Positions 15,969 to 24,071 of a DNA stretch of 64,000 nucleotides are shown here, one piece after another. The stretch is from Alkalihalobacillus pseudalcaliphilus (GTDB taxonomy: Bacteria; Bacillota; Bacilli; Bacillales; Bacillaceae_D). Made by a program: the position numbers and the translations under genes. The notes beneath the pieces were generated by a model that was not told where the DNA came from, searched no databases, and saw only the letters and a program-made list of their open reading frames with translations. The stretch covers positions 124,001 to 188,000 of the forward strand of contig NZ_JAQQWS010000007.1 in the NCBI RefSeq assembly GCF_028610675.1, read 5' to 3'. Each line of letters opens with the position of its first letter. The first letter of the stretch is position 1.

Positions 15969-18249
15969 AGCGTAATCCCGCCCCTCTCGCTACATTGCGT
16001 TGATCTTTTTGTAATTCGCGGCTGACCGTGTCTTTTACCGCGGCGCCGACTAGTTTGCCGTCGATATATACGTCTTGACCCGCTTCCATTGCGTTGGCTA
16101 TGCGTGCTAAATACGGTACAGCGGTGTCGTCACGGTGATTAACGTCCAGCGACGAGCTTAACTTCGACGACGACGTTAGCGACGGCGATAATTCCGCCGA
16201 CGTGACCGGTACAATGGCGGCTTGCGCTAGTTTAGCGGCAGATTTGCCTACAGACCCGACCATATCATCCATACCCATCGCCAAGCCTTCGCCTGTCCAT
16301 TTACCGATTTTTTTCATTAGTCGCGAAGGTGAGTGCGTATCAAGCGTACCGGTAATTGCTCCAATAACGTTGTTTGCGATCCCTTTCGCCGTTTCCCAAA
16401 CAGCCGAAGCCATCTCGCCTATTCCGTTTATCAGCCCTTGTATAATATCCTTACCGATTTGGAATAAGTCGACGCCTTCGAAAAAACCGACGATGTTATC
16501 CCAAATATTAGTAACGATGCCCCATATCGCATCCCAAGCACTCTCCCAATCGCCTTTTATGACCGACATTACAAAGTCGATGATGCCCGCCACAACGTCA
16601 ATCGCGGTCGATATGATCGTTTTAATTAAGTTCCACGCTACCTCTACAATCCCGGAAATGACTGGCCAAATTACTTCGAATAGCCCCTTAATAAATCCGA
16701 GTGCCCCGCCGATTACTGCCTTAACTACCCCCAATACAGCTTCAATAGCCGTCTTGATGCTATTCCACGCAGTAGACGCCGACTCTAAAATTGCCTCGCC
16801 GTGTTTCGCCCAAAACTGTTGGATGTGTCCGAAAACTTGCTGAATAATACCGCTAATAAAGCCGACCACTTCTTCAATTACGGTTAGAATCGTTTCCCAA
16901 ACAGCCTTTGCCGCGTTGATAATCGTCTCGCCGTGTTCTTCCCACAGACCGCGGACAAAGTCAAGCGCAATTCCGATTACCTCTAAGAGCAAACCGAACG
17001 CTATTTGTGCCGCATCAACAATAGCCTGCCACGCCACATTAACCATGTCGCGGAACCATTCGACGTTGTTATACGCGTATATAAGCCCGCCGACAACCGC
17101 CGCAATAGCCCCGACAATCAGCCAAACTTTAGCGGTAGCAATGCCAAAGACCGCCCCTAACGCCTTAACTCCGTTAGATATTAATTTGATAACCGGTGCG
17201 AAAATGCTAAATGCTGATATAAGTTTGCCCATGATCATTAGTATCGGACCGAACGCAACGGCACCGACCACGATATTTGCGAGTAATTGCTGCGTAGATT
17301 CATTTAAGCCGACAAACCAATTTACCGCACCCATGACGATATCTACGACGTTTTTAATAGCCCCTGCGATTGCCTTTGCCGCAGGAACGAAAGCCTCCGC
17401 TGTATTGTCGAACGCGTCCGTAATCCCTTCGAGCGTGGTTTTAAGTCCGTCAAATGCGCCCGAATCCTTCCAAACGGTTTCGCCCGCACGCGCCATCGCC
17501 GCTTTCATATTCGCCCATTTACCGGCAAGCGTTTGACCTTCCGCGTCAATCATTCCGCCCATTGCTACCGTTTCGCCGGCGATTCCTTTTGAACCGTTCA
17601 ATACGCCTTCGGAGATAATATTCATGATTTCCTCTACGTCGTATGCGCCACTCGATAAAAAATCTCGTGTTTCTGCTCGCGTCTTTCCTAACGCGTTACC
17701 GACAATAAGTGGTACATCAACAAAAGCTGATGCAAATTGATTAATTAACGTACCGTCCATCCGACCCATTGCGAGCGCCGATTGTTGTAAACGCGTTAAA
17801 CGTTGTACTAACTCCGTATCACCTTTCATAGACGCTAAGTTCATATTCGCGAGTATCGCCATTTGTGCAGTCGCGTCCTCAACGCCAGTTGATTTCAACT
17901 GCGCGAACGGGTCAGCAATTTCATTTAATCCGTACCGCGTTCCTTTAACGATTTCAAGTACGCTTTCCATCGCTTTTTCTGCGTCCGTGGCGGAATCGTA
18001 AATGGTGTCAAACATAATCGCGACTCGCTCACCTTCCATTAAACGCTTAAGTCCCAGCGTGCCGACCGCTGCGCCTAGTGCTGTGATCGGGGCAGTTGCT
18101 TTCGTAGCTTTTGATCCGAGATTGTACATAGAGTCTCCGACATTTTTTATCTGACTACTTAATCCTTGTGATTCCTTAACGACCTGCCCCATCTTACGCG
18201 TAAAATCCGATATGTCAGCGCCAACCCTCACGAGTATGTCGTTAATCAT
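15961..18249 (-). CDS. Tape measure protein
   Basis: 762 aa from the ATG at 18249, chosen because AAAGGAGG precedes it; the reading frame remains open upstream but that part overlaps the chaperone gene. An N-terminal helical region contains the VRVGADISDFTRKMGQV motif. Several hydrophobic stretches (about 330-430) follow, then tryptophan-rich repeats of the form AWNSIKTAIEAV / AWDAIWGIV, typical of Phage-related tail-length rulers. It sets tail length and is injected with the DNA. Confidence 0.92.
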   Translation of the reverse strand: MINDILVRVGADISDFTRKMGQVVKESQGLSSQIKNVGDSMYNLGSKATKATAPITALGAAVGTLGLKRLMEGERVAIMFDTIYDSATDAEKAMESVLEIVKGTRYGLNEIADPFAQLKSTGVEDATAQMAILANMNLASMKGDTELVQRLTRLQQSALAMGRMDGTLINQFASAFVDVPLIVGNALGKTRAETRDFLSSGAYDVEEIMNIISEGVLNGSKGIAGETVAMGGMIDAEGQTLAGKWANMKAAMARAGETVWKDSGAFDGLKTTLEGITDAFDNTAEAFVPAAKAIAGAIKNVVDIVMGAVNWFVGLNESTQQLLANIVVGAVAFGPILMIMGKLISAFSIFAPVIKLISNGVKALGAVFGIATAKVWLIVGAIAAVVGGLIYAYNNVEWFRDMVNVAWQAIVDAAQIAFGLLLEVIGIALDFVRGLWEEHGETIINAAKAVWETILTVIEEVVGFISGIIQQVFGHIQQFWAKHGEAILESASTAWNSIKTAIEAVLGVVKAVIGGALGFIKGLFEVIWPVISGIVEVAWNLIKTIISTAIDVVAGIIDFVMSVIKGDWESAWDAIWGIVTNIWDNIVGFFEGVDLFQIGKDIIQGLINGIGEMASAVWETAKGIANNVIGAITGTLDTHSPSRLMKKIGKWTGEGLAMGMDDMVGSVGKSAAKLAQAAIVPVTSAELSPSLTSSSKLSSSLDVNHRDDTAVPYLARIANAMEAGQDVYIDGKLVGAAVKDTVSRELQKDQRNVARGAGLRYG

Positions 18250-18655
18250 ACGCTTCCTCCTTTCCGTTAAAGTTAAATTGCGAAAGCCAGTCGGCATTGT
18301 TACGCGACTCTTCGGCTTTGTTTCCGAGTTCCGCTTCGATGTCCGGATGTGTATATAAGTCGGTGGGCTTTGGCTGTTTTTCACGGTCAGCTTTTGTAAG
18401 CCATATAATGTACGTGGCTGTTTCGTGCCTTTCGTCTTGCTTCCGTTTCTCTTGCGCCTTGATTAGCAATGTAAACTCTCGCGGAGTCATATCGTAAATC
18501 TTGTCAGGCGTAAGCTTTAGGTACCGCCACCCCGCAAACAACGCTTGCTCTACCGACGTTAATTCGCCTATTCCGTCAATTTCGCTAATGCTTCCGTCGC
18601 CTTCGGATCTCCGCTCAGTTTCATGAACTTGTCGACGGTTTTCTTGTAGAAAAAA
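18242..18655 (-). CDS. Tail assembly chaperone, -1 frameshift extension (gpT-like)
   Basis: The -1 frame relative to the upstream chaperone is open from at least 18655 to the stop at 18242 (about 135 codons). It has no good own start; a TTG at 18541 lacks a ribosome site. It encodes a charged helical segment (MTPREFTLLIKAQEKRK). This is the classic gpG/gpGT arrangement, where a fraction of ribosomes slips -1 and makes a long fusion that recruits major tail protein to the tape measure. It overlaps the tape-measure start by 8 bases. Confidence 0.65.
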   Translation of the reverse strand, partial: FFLQENRRQVHETERRSEGDGSISEIDGIGELTSVEQALFAGWRYLKLTPDKIYDMTPREFTLLIKAQEKRKQDERHETATYIIWLTKADREKQPKPTDLYTHPDIEAELGNKAEESRNNADWLSQFNFNGKEEAYD

Positions 18656-18939
18656 GATTTCGTCACGACCTCGTTAGAGAGCTTAATGATTCCGTCTAGG
18701 TCGAGCTTTTCGGCTTCGAACGCTTTTTCGATTTCCGCTTCAATATGCGCGAGTGTAAAGTTTTGTTTAGCGTGGAATAGCCCTGCGTGTACGATATGCG
18801 GAAAAATGTCTAAGTCACCCATCATCGCAAGTCCGACTAGTCCCATTTGCCCGTTTTCGGAATGTTTGTCGAGATATTTAACCGACGCGTAAGTAAGCTT
18901 TAATTCGTATTCTTTTCCTTCAATTTCAAATGTCGCCAT
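18568..18939 (-). CDS. Tail assembly chaperone (gpG-like)
   Basis: 123 aa. Starts FEIEGKEYELKLTYASVKYLD, a common opening for tail assembly chaperones of Bacillus siphoviruses. Its position between major tail protein and tape measure is canonical. It is predicted to yield both this short form and a frameshifted long form. A ribosome site precedes the ATG. Confidence 0.85.
   Translation of the reverse strand: MATFEIEGKEYELKLTYASVKYLDKHSENGQMGLVGLAMMGDLDIFPHIVHAGLFHAKQNFTLAHIEAEIEKAFEAEKLDLDGIIKLSNEVVTKSFFYKKTVDKFMKLSGDPKATEALAKLTE
18649..18655 (-). promoter_or_regulatory. Candidate -1 frameshift slippery heptamer T TTT TTC
   Basis: On the minus strand the heptamer T TTT TTC is in the zero frame of the chaperone gene (codons TCT-TTT-TTC). 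It fits the X XXY YYZ rule and would place ribosomes in the open gpT-like frame. It lies about 80 bases before the zero-frame stop. Confidence 0.5.
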
Positions 18940-18976
18940 GTATAATCAACCGCCCTTTTCGGTAATTTTCGATAAT

Positions 18977-19001
18977 AAAAAGACGCCCGTTAGGACGCCT
19001 T
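18977..19001 (-). terminator. Terminator after the major tail protein gene
   Basis: A 9-bp stem with two G-U pairs (AAGGCGTCC with GGGCGTCTT on the minus strand) and a T run starts at the major-tail stop codon. Such partial terminators often boost the highly expressed tail-tube gene over downstream genes. Confidence 0.65.
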
Positions 19002-19443
19002 ATGGATTTACGTCTTGCGCACCTTCCGGAATTTCCGTGATAGTTTCTTTCGTGACTACCCCGTTAAGTTTCGCGGAAAGGTTATAGTTAGCGAACTCCC
19101 CGTTAGAGTAGGTTTTCTCAAACGACTGAATCATGTATTCGCCTTTTTCCGCTTCTAGCGTGCGCTTATTGATTTCGTAGATTTCGATGAATTTCTTTCC
19201 GCGGATAGCTTCTTTCGCGAAGTCAACGAAAGGATCTCCTTCGGTTACGATACCATCAAGCGAGACTTCTTCCGTTACTTTTCCGTAGTCTGCGCCTGCG
19301 CCGTCTTTCGTGTCTAGCTCGATTTCGTCCGCGCTGATATTACGCGATCCGTCTGTTTGGTTAAACGGTCTTACTAACGTATCCTCGTTCGCTATGATTT
19401 TTACCGCGAAAATTATCTCTTCGCCTTTATACGCTCTGCCCAA
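19000..19443 (-). CDS. Major tail protein (TP901-1/phi13-type tail tube)
   Basis: 147 aa. Beta-rich small protein with MGRAYKGEEIIFAVKI, ISADEIELDTKDG and YMIQSFEKTYSNGEFANYN, matching phage major tail proteins that stack as hexamers to form the tube. It is followed by its own terminator. It is positioned between tail-completion genes and the chaperones. Confidence 0.87.
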   Translation of the reverse strand: MGRAYKGEEIIFAVKIIANEDTLVRPFNQTDGSRNISADEIELDTKDGAGADYGKVTEEVSLDGIVTEGDPFVDFAKEAIRGKKFIEIYEINKRTLEAEKGEYMIQSFEKTYSNGEFANYNLSAKLNGVVTKETITEIPEGAQDVNP

Positions 19444-19445
19444 AT

Positions 19446-19880
19446 TTATCGCCTCCTGTTATATGTGCGGTCTACCTCGATATCGAAGTAAACGCGATGA
19501 TAATTTGTCACGTCCGCCACATTTTCAGGCGATATCGGTGTGACAGCCGTTAAATCACATAAAAAAGACCCGATAATCGGCGCGGGTAATTGCGTCGTAT
19601 CGAGTAAGTCAAATTCGTCAAATTTAAAAATGTCCGTCAGTTCGCTCTGCTTAAAGGCGCGGTCGCTCGCGGTCGACGCGTGATAGCCGACCTGGAATCG
19701 GTGTATTGTGCGTGCCGTTTCGCGACCTTTCGATATAAATGACTCGCCGTTTTGCATTTGCTCGACCGTGATAAACGGCTTTTCTGCCGGCAACTTAACG
19801 CCGTCAAATAACCATATCGCATTGATTCCGGTCGCCACCCGCAAATAATTAACGATTGAAAACGTAATAGCGTGCTGCAT
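19446..19880 (-). CDS. Tail terminator/completion protein
   Basis: 144 aa. A small protein directly upstream of the major tail gene, the usual place of the tail terminator (gpU-like) that caps the tube for head joining. VNYLRVATGINAIWLFDG and KPFITVEQMQNG fit the family pattern. It shares one base with the HK97 gp10-like gene stop/start. Confidence 0.7.
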   Translation of the reverse strand: MQHAITFSIVNYLRVATGINAIWLFDGVKLPAEKPFITVEQMQNGESFISKGRETARTIHRFQVGYHASTASDRAFKQSELTDIFKFDEFDLLDTTQLPAPIIGSFLCDLTAVTPISPENVADVTNYHRVYFDIEVDRTYNRRR

Positions 19881-20227
19881 TATTTACCGAACTCCTTTAC
19901 GCGACGTTCAATCGCATCTCGGTAATCTTGGCGGTGTTCCCATACCGCTTTACGAATAAAGCCTTTACGTGCGACATGTTCGTATTCTTGGCGTCGAGCA
20001 TACGGTAAGTTCGACCCCCACGTCCAAAGCATCAACTTTTCGCGCCGCACACTCGCGATAATAGAGTTACGTAAAAAGCCGCGGTAGACCGGAGCCATTT
20101 CCGCGGATGAGTTCGCCATTTTTGTCGCGTAGGCTTCGGTGATGCGGTCGATGTCGCGGTCAAGAGTGCCGCTGTCTAATTTTTTAATGAGTTCGCTAAC
20201 TCCGTGTATGCTGACGTTCATCTTCAT
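19880..20227 (-). CDS. HK97 gp10-like head-tail joining protein
   Basis: 115 aa. The layout VSELIKKLDS...MANSSAEMAPVYRGFLRNSI...YARRQEYEH is typical of the HK97 gp10 family (tail completion). A second Met (residue 3) could be the start. It lies between the stopper-like gene and the terminator in the connector cluster. Confidence 0.8.
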   Translation of the reverse strand: MKMNVSIHGVSELIKKLDSGTLDRDIDRITEAYATKMANSSAEMAPVYRGFLRNSIIASVRREKLMLWTWGSNLPYARRQEYEHVARKGFIRKAVWEHRQDYRDAIERRVKEFGK

Positions 20228-20619
20228 ACGCGTCGCCTCGCTAAAAATTCAACGCGATTTCGAACGCCGATACCTTTTTTGTCCTGCGCGATTAACTCGT
20301 AATCTTTGTCGTCATGTTCGACGTATCTTAGCGCGGCATAAATGTCGATAATTAAGTCGATATCTACGCTAAACCAAAGATCGCCGACTACCGCCTCTAT
20401 TCCGCCGACTAAAATTCGCTCGGCTTTTGATAGCGATGACACTTCCGTCACAACTGCGTTAACATTACGAGTACCTCCACCTGTTCCCTGTATCGGCTCG
20501 TTAGTGAACGGGTCGCGGTCGGGCTTTCCTTCGTAAGTGACCGTAATTAATCTTTCGCGTCCGGCGACCACTTCCCGCCTAGTGGCGCGTATAAATTCGA
20601 TATCCTCTTGCGTTAACAT
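20224..20619 (-). CDS. Head-tail connector (stopper-like)
   Basis: 131 aa from ATG at 20619, whose A is shared with the upstream gene's TAA (TAATG). GAGGTGG lies just before it, so a GTG at 20628 is unlikely. RRVEFLARRRV and the ISVDIDLIIDIYAALRYVEHDDKDYEL core match putative head completion/stopper proteins of siphoviruses. Function is assigned mostly by position and size. Confidence 0.65.
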   Translation of the reverse strand: MLTQEDIEFIRATRREVVAGRERLITVTYEGKPDRDPFTNEPIQGTGGGTRNVNAVVTEVSSLSKAERILVGGIEAVVGDLWFSVDIDLIIDIYAALRYVEHDDKDYELIAQDKKGIGVRNRVEFLARRRV

Positions 20620-21419
20620 TACAACCACCTCGAATCTATTTCGTATGTCACGTATGAGGTGCAGTTTGGATGCGGATTGTAAACGTCGGAATCGCCCGGC
20701 AAGAATACGCCCTTACCGAGTCCATACCGATCCTCATTCGCGAGGTCTACGCAACCTTTTGAACGTTTTATTCCGGGGTGAAGGCGCAAGCCCGTTACGA
20801 CTTCGGAGGCTTTCGCGTTAAAGTCGGCAGCCGCTCGATACGCCGTATTCCCTTCCGTGACGACTAGGCGCTCTATCTTCCACGTATCATTATCGTGTAC
20901 GCGACGGACATTTCGTATCATAGTGCCGACCGATTCTCCGCGTAAAATGTCCGTACGTAAGACGGACGCTATCTTGTCCCGTTCATCGCCTGCCAAGCGC
21001 CAAACACGGTCAGATAGCACAAGTCCATCCGACTCAAAGCGCCGAGCTACGTAATTAACGACTTGGCGGTTAATTTGCTCCATATTCGCGGTCACGCCGG
21101 CTGACCCGATTGCCCGCTCTAATCCGTTGTTAATTCGGGTCGTCGTCCAGTCCGCCGTTTCCGTGATTATCCCGCTCATAGCTGCGTCGCCGTATCTACG
21201 TATGTTCCGCTCCACTTCGTCAAGCTCGCGTAGTAACCGGTTAAGTCTCCGCCTCTCAATCGAGCCGTCAGCGCCCGCAAAGTCCGCAAGCAAGTCGGCT
21301 ATGTCGCCCCGCACACGACCAATTTCTCGAATCGCATATGCTTGTTGTTTCGCGTTAAGCTTTCCGTGTTGGTCGCTTACCCGGCGGAGTATAGCGTCGA
21401 GCCGTTCCTGATTCGTCAT
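20619..21419 (-). CDS. Phage minor head protein (Mu gpF/SPP1 gp7-like)
   Basis: 266 aa. An alpha-helical N-terminal half is followed by a C-terminal domain with TEGNTAYRAAAD, KRSKGCVDLANEDRYGLG and NPHPNCTSYV. The last resembles the HPNC motif of minor head/MuF-like proteins packaged in the capsid and ejected with DNA. Unusually it sits between connector genes instead of next to the portal. Confidence 0.75.
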   Translation of the reverse strand: MTNQERLDAILRRVSDQHGKLNAKQQAYAIREIGRVRGDIADLLADFAGADGSIERRRLNRLLRELDEVERNIRRYGDAAMSGIITETADWTTTRINNGLERAIGSAGVTANMEQINRQVVNYVARRFESDGLVLSDRVWRLAGDERDKIASVLRTDILRGESVGTMIRNVRRVHDNDTWKIERLVVTEGNTAYRAAADFNAKASEVVTGLRLHPGIKRSKGCVDLANEDRYGLGKGVFLPGDSDVYNPHPNCTSYVTYEIDSRWL

Positions 21420-21790
21420 CGGTCTTGTCTCCGCGGTGCTTTAAACGTACTAAACCTCGCACGATCCTCCGCTATTTTACGCCTGTGCTCAATTCGTAAT
21501 TCACGCGCTAGCTTTCGATAATTGTCCGAGATCATCGACTTATTGACCGCTTCCTCGCCGTCCGTATACTGGAAATAATGCCCGACTTGCGCCGCGATTT
21601 GAAAACATCCGTCACCTTGCGCGTATAGTAAGATTTTAGCCGTATCTATTTCGGGGACGTCGGACGTGTCGCTATAGCCGTGATAAATCATCGACTCTAT
21701 AACCCACGTAGCCACGTCCTCGTCCGTTACCCCCGGAACCGCTCGAAAGCGAGCGAGCAAACGCGTTTTTAAGTCGTCTATAGTCGCCAT
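21416..21790 (-). CDS. Head-tail connector (adaptor, gp15/gp6-like)
   Basis: 124 aa, mostly helical (IDDLKTRLLARFRAVPGVTDEDVATWVIESM), as in adaptor proteins that dock on the portal after packaging. It is coupled to the next gene by a 4-base overlap. It follows the capsid genes as in other siphoviruses. Confidence 0.72.
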   Translation of the reverse strand: MATIDDLKTRLLARFRAVPGVTDEDVATWVIESMIYHGYSDTSDVPEIDTAKILLYAQGDGCFQIAAQVGHYFQYTDGEEAVNKSMISDNYRKLARELRIEHRRKIAEDRARFSTFKAPRRQDR

Positions 21791-21802
21791 CCGACCGCCT
21801 CC

Positions 21803-21982
21803 TTATTCTTCGTCTTTTTTCGTTGCTTTAGGCTTACGTTTAGGGGTCGCTTTAACAACGACCTCCTTCGCGTAGCCAATTCCGATTAAATAAGCCGCGT
21901 CTTTTGACTCGACCGTTAATTGCTCGCCTTTACGCTTGCCGTCGATAACAGCGTCAAGGACTTCGATTTTAACTTGCGCCAT
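21803..21982 (-). CDS. Small basic phage protein after the capsid gene
   Basis: 59 aa. Starts MAQVKIEVLDAVIDGKRKGE and ends in a Lys/Pro-rich tail. The ATG overlaps the capsid stop (TAATG). A middle segment VESKDAAYLIGIGYAKEV resembles small proteins encoded next to major capsid genes, of unknown function. The basic tail could contact DNA or the shell. Confidence 0.75.
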   Translation of the reverse strand: MAQVKIEVLDAVIDGKRKGEQLTVESKDAAYLIGIGYAKEVVVKATPKRKPKATKKDEE

Positions 21983-22995
21983 TATACGCTATATACGTCC
22001 GCGTGGAAGATTAGCGCAGGGTCCTCGACGGCAGGGAAGCCCGCAGCTACAGCACGTAAAATTGATTGGATCGGCTCGTCAACGTCTTTCGCCTCTAATA
22101 CGATGCCCGGCTGGAATCCGTTTTCTACCGTTGGTCCGACTAAGAAGTTACCTACGCCTTCGCTTAGGAATACTATGCGATTTTCCGGCATGAACTCGAT
22201 TACTTCTTGCTCGCCTGTGTAGATGTCTTTTACCGTTACCTTGCGGTCGTCAACGATTTGGATAGTCGGTAAGCCGTAGCCTTGTAATACTTCGTTTAAT
22301 TGCGCTTGATTTACGCGTGTTACTCCGTCAGGACGACCGGCTTCAACTACGATGTTAAGGTTACGTAAAAGCTTTGCGTTAGCTTCGCGCGACATCAAGA
22401 TTACGCTTGGACGTTGACCAGTCGAATCAACATACGTGTCAACCCACGATAAAAGGTCGCCTACTACGTCACGGTTAACGTCGTTCCACCCTTCGCCCGT
22501 TAGCGCTACTTTGTGCTCGGCAGGGATTCCGAAATCTACGGCAACTTTTACGCCGTTTTTGTTATACGCGAAAGTACCTTTCGTTAATGCCTCCATTTTG
22601 ATTACGTCAATACGACGACTAATAGCTTCGACCAGATCAAGTCCTTTTACTGTTAAACGTTCAACCATTGCGGACTTCTCACCGTTGTTACGAGCTTGGT
22701 GTAACGCAAGTAATTCGGACTCCGTTGCGATGTACTTTAACCCCATTTTCGCGATTTCACCGGACATGCTTGCTACTGCGTCACGGTCAACTACCGGCGG
22801 CTCTGAACCGTAACCGATCATCGCGCCGATGTGCTTAGATTTTTTGATAACGTCATACGCGAAAGTATTCGAATACGTATTCTCGTTCGGTAAGAAACGG
22901 TCGCCTAAAGTTTCTGTGCGGTCTTGAATTGATTCGTCGATTAATCCTTTAAGATAAGGTTTTTGAAATTGCTCTAAATGTGTGATACCAGCCAT
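21982..22995 (-). CDS. Major capsid protein (lambda gpE family)
   Basis: 337 aa. E-type HK97-fold capsid protein. Readable features are an N-terminal arm, GLKYIATESELLALHQARNN, and the C-terminal PENRIVFLSEGVGNFLVGPTVE followed by the E-loop/P-domain-like end. It follows the decoration gene and is separated from it by a terminator. It forms the icosahedral shell together with the gpD-like protein. Confidence 0.9.
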   Translation of the reverse strand: MAGITHLEQFQKPYLKGLIDESIQDRTETLGDRFLPNENTYSNTFAYDVIKKSKHIGAMIGYGSEPPVVDRDAVASMSGEIAKMGLKYIATESELLALHQARNNGEKSAMVERLTVKGLDLVEAISRRIDVIKMEALTKGTFAYNKNGVKVAVDFGIPAEHKVALTGEGWNDVNRDVVGDLLSWVDTYVDSTGQRPSVILMSREANAKLLRNLNIVVEAGRPDGVTRVNQAQLNEVLQGYGLPTIQIVDDRKVTVKDIYTGEQEVIEFMPENRIVFLSEGVGNFLVGPTVENGFQPGIVLEAKDVDEPIQSILRAVAAGFPAVEDPALIFHADVYSV

Positions 22996-23031
22996 GATAT
23001 AAAATTCCCCCTAATATTGTTTTTGGTCAAA

Positions 23032-23062
23032 GAAAAAAGACGCCCGATTTACGGTGCGTCCG
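23032..23062 (-). terminator. Terminator between decoration and capsid genes
   Basis: On the minus strand GACGC/GCGTC flanks a small CCG/CGG stem and is followed by six Ts. It starts at the decoration-protein stop codon. Confidence 0.6.
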
Positions 23063-23063
23063 A

Positions 23064-23435
23064 TTAAACGTGATTTACATAACGAATTAGTGGTTTTGTC
23101 GCTTCTTTAAATTCCGCAGTTACATTACTCGGTAACTTAGCTTCGTATACTGATCCGCGAACAATTACCTCGCCAACGATTTCGTCGTTAACACCGTCAA
23201 CGTTTACGTCAATGTTCAAAATTCCTAACTCGCTGTACTCGCCTACCGCGTCGAAGATTTCCCATTTCCCGTTAGCTTTCTTGCCGATTGCAGAACCTAA
23301 CTCGACGTAAGTGGCTCCGATTGCAGCAGCGTCTAAAGTTGCGCCAGCTTCCACGAATTGTAAATGCTGAGACGCGAGAATGTTTTTACCGCCAACGAAA
23401 TCCGTGCGGCTAGTTTGTAAATTATAAGAACCCAT
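23064..23435 (-). CDS. Head decoration protein (gpD-like)
   Basis: 123 aa. A beta-rich protein starting MGSYNLQTSRTDFVGGKNIL, directly upstream of the E-type capsid gene. This is the gpD/gpE pairing that stabilises expanded heads. The VRGSVYEAKLPSNVTAEFKEA tail is typical. Confidence 0.8.
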   Translation of the reverse strand: MGSYNLQTSRTDFVGGKNILASQHLQFVEAGATLDAAAIGATYVELGSAIGKKANGKWEIFDAVGEYSELGILNIDVNVDGVNDEIVGEVIVRGSVYEAKLPSNVTAEFKEATKPLIRYVNHV

Positions 23436-23480
23436 TACTTAATTCCCCCTGTTATTTAATATTTAAAGTCAACGAACCGC

Positions 23481-24056
23481 CTACTTACGTAAACGACCCG
23501 ACGCTTTCAATTGTTGGTAATATGATTTCGCTTTCGTTTCCGGTTCTAAGATCGTCGACTCCTGACGTGAGTTTCCATTTAATATCGGGTCAACTCCACC
23601 TTGTTTCGGCGCGATATCCGCCTTTAATTCCGCTAATGATGCTCTTAGTTCCTCGTCCGTTTCGCCTTCGAGATACTTTCCATACTTAGCGATTTGCTCG
23701 TCTGTGTAACCGGCTTTAGCAAGCATAGCTTCTTTCTTCGCGTTAAATGCCGATTGCTTAATTTCAGCGAGCTGTTCTTGCGACTTATCGTAAAGCTCTT
23801 TCCATTGCTGCTTGTCCGCTAAGTCTTTCGTTTCCTCCGCCTGCTTCGCTTCTTCGAACTCTTTTAACTGACGCTTTAAGTCGTTTACTTCGTCAATCTT
23901 CTCTTTAAAGCGATCATACGGAACTTTTTGCTTCTTAGTAGGACTTTCTCCTTCCGGAGTCTCTTCCGGTTGTTCATTCACGTTCTGCTCCGTTGGTTCT
24001 TCGTTTGGTTCCGCGAAATACTGCAAATTAATCGGTAATAGCATACGTTTTTTCAT
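23481..24056 (-). CDS. Capsid scaffold protein (DUF4355-type)
   Basis: 191 aa. The N-terminus LPINLQYFAE is a hallmark of phage scaffold/GP20 proteins. An acidic Glu/Pro segment, a long charged coiled coil (about 55-125) and a C-terminal capsid-binding region (PILNGNSRQES) follow. It guides procapsid assembly and is then removed. It lies between portal and decoration genes. Confidence 0.85.
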   Translation of the reverse strand: MKKRMLLPINLQYFAEPNEEPTEQNVNEQPEETPEGESPTKKQKVPYDRFKEKIDEVNDLKRQLKEFEEAKQAEETKDLADKQQWKELYDKSQEQLAEIKQSAFNAKKEAMLAKAGYTDEQIAKYGKYLEGETDEELRASLAELKADIAPKQGGVDPILNGNSRQESTILEPETKAKSYYQQLKASGRLRK

Positions 24057-24071
24057 TTGTTCCTCCTATTT

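Noticed and set aside
16202..17536. Two plus-strand open frames of 206-213 codons inside the tape measure gene
   Set aside because: They are antisense shadows: no ribosome sites, and low-complexity Thr/Pro/Ser content comes from the opposite-strand helices. The tape measure frame has clear family features.
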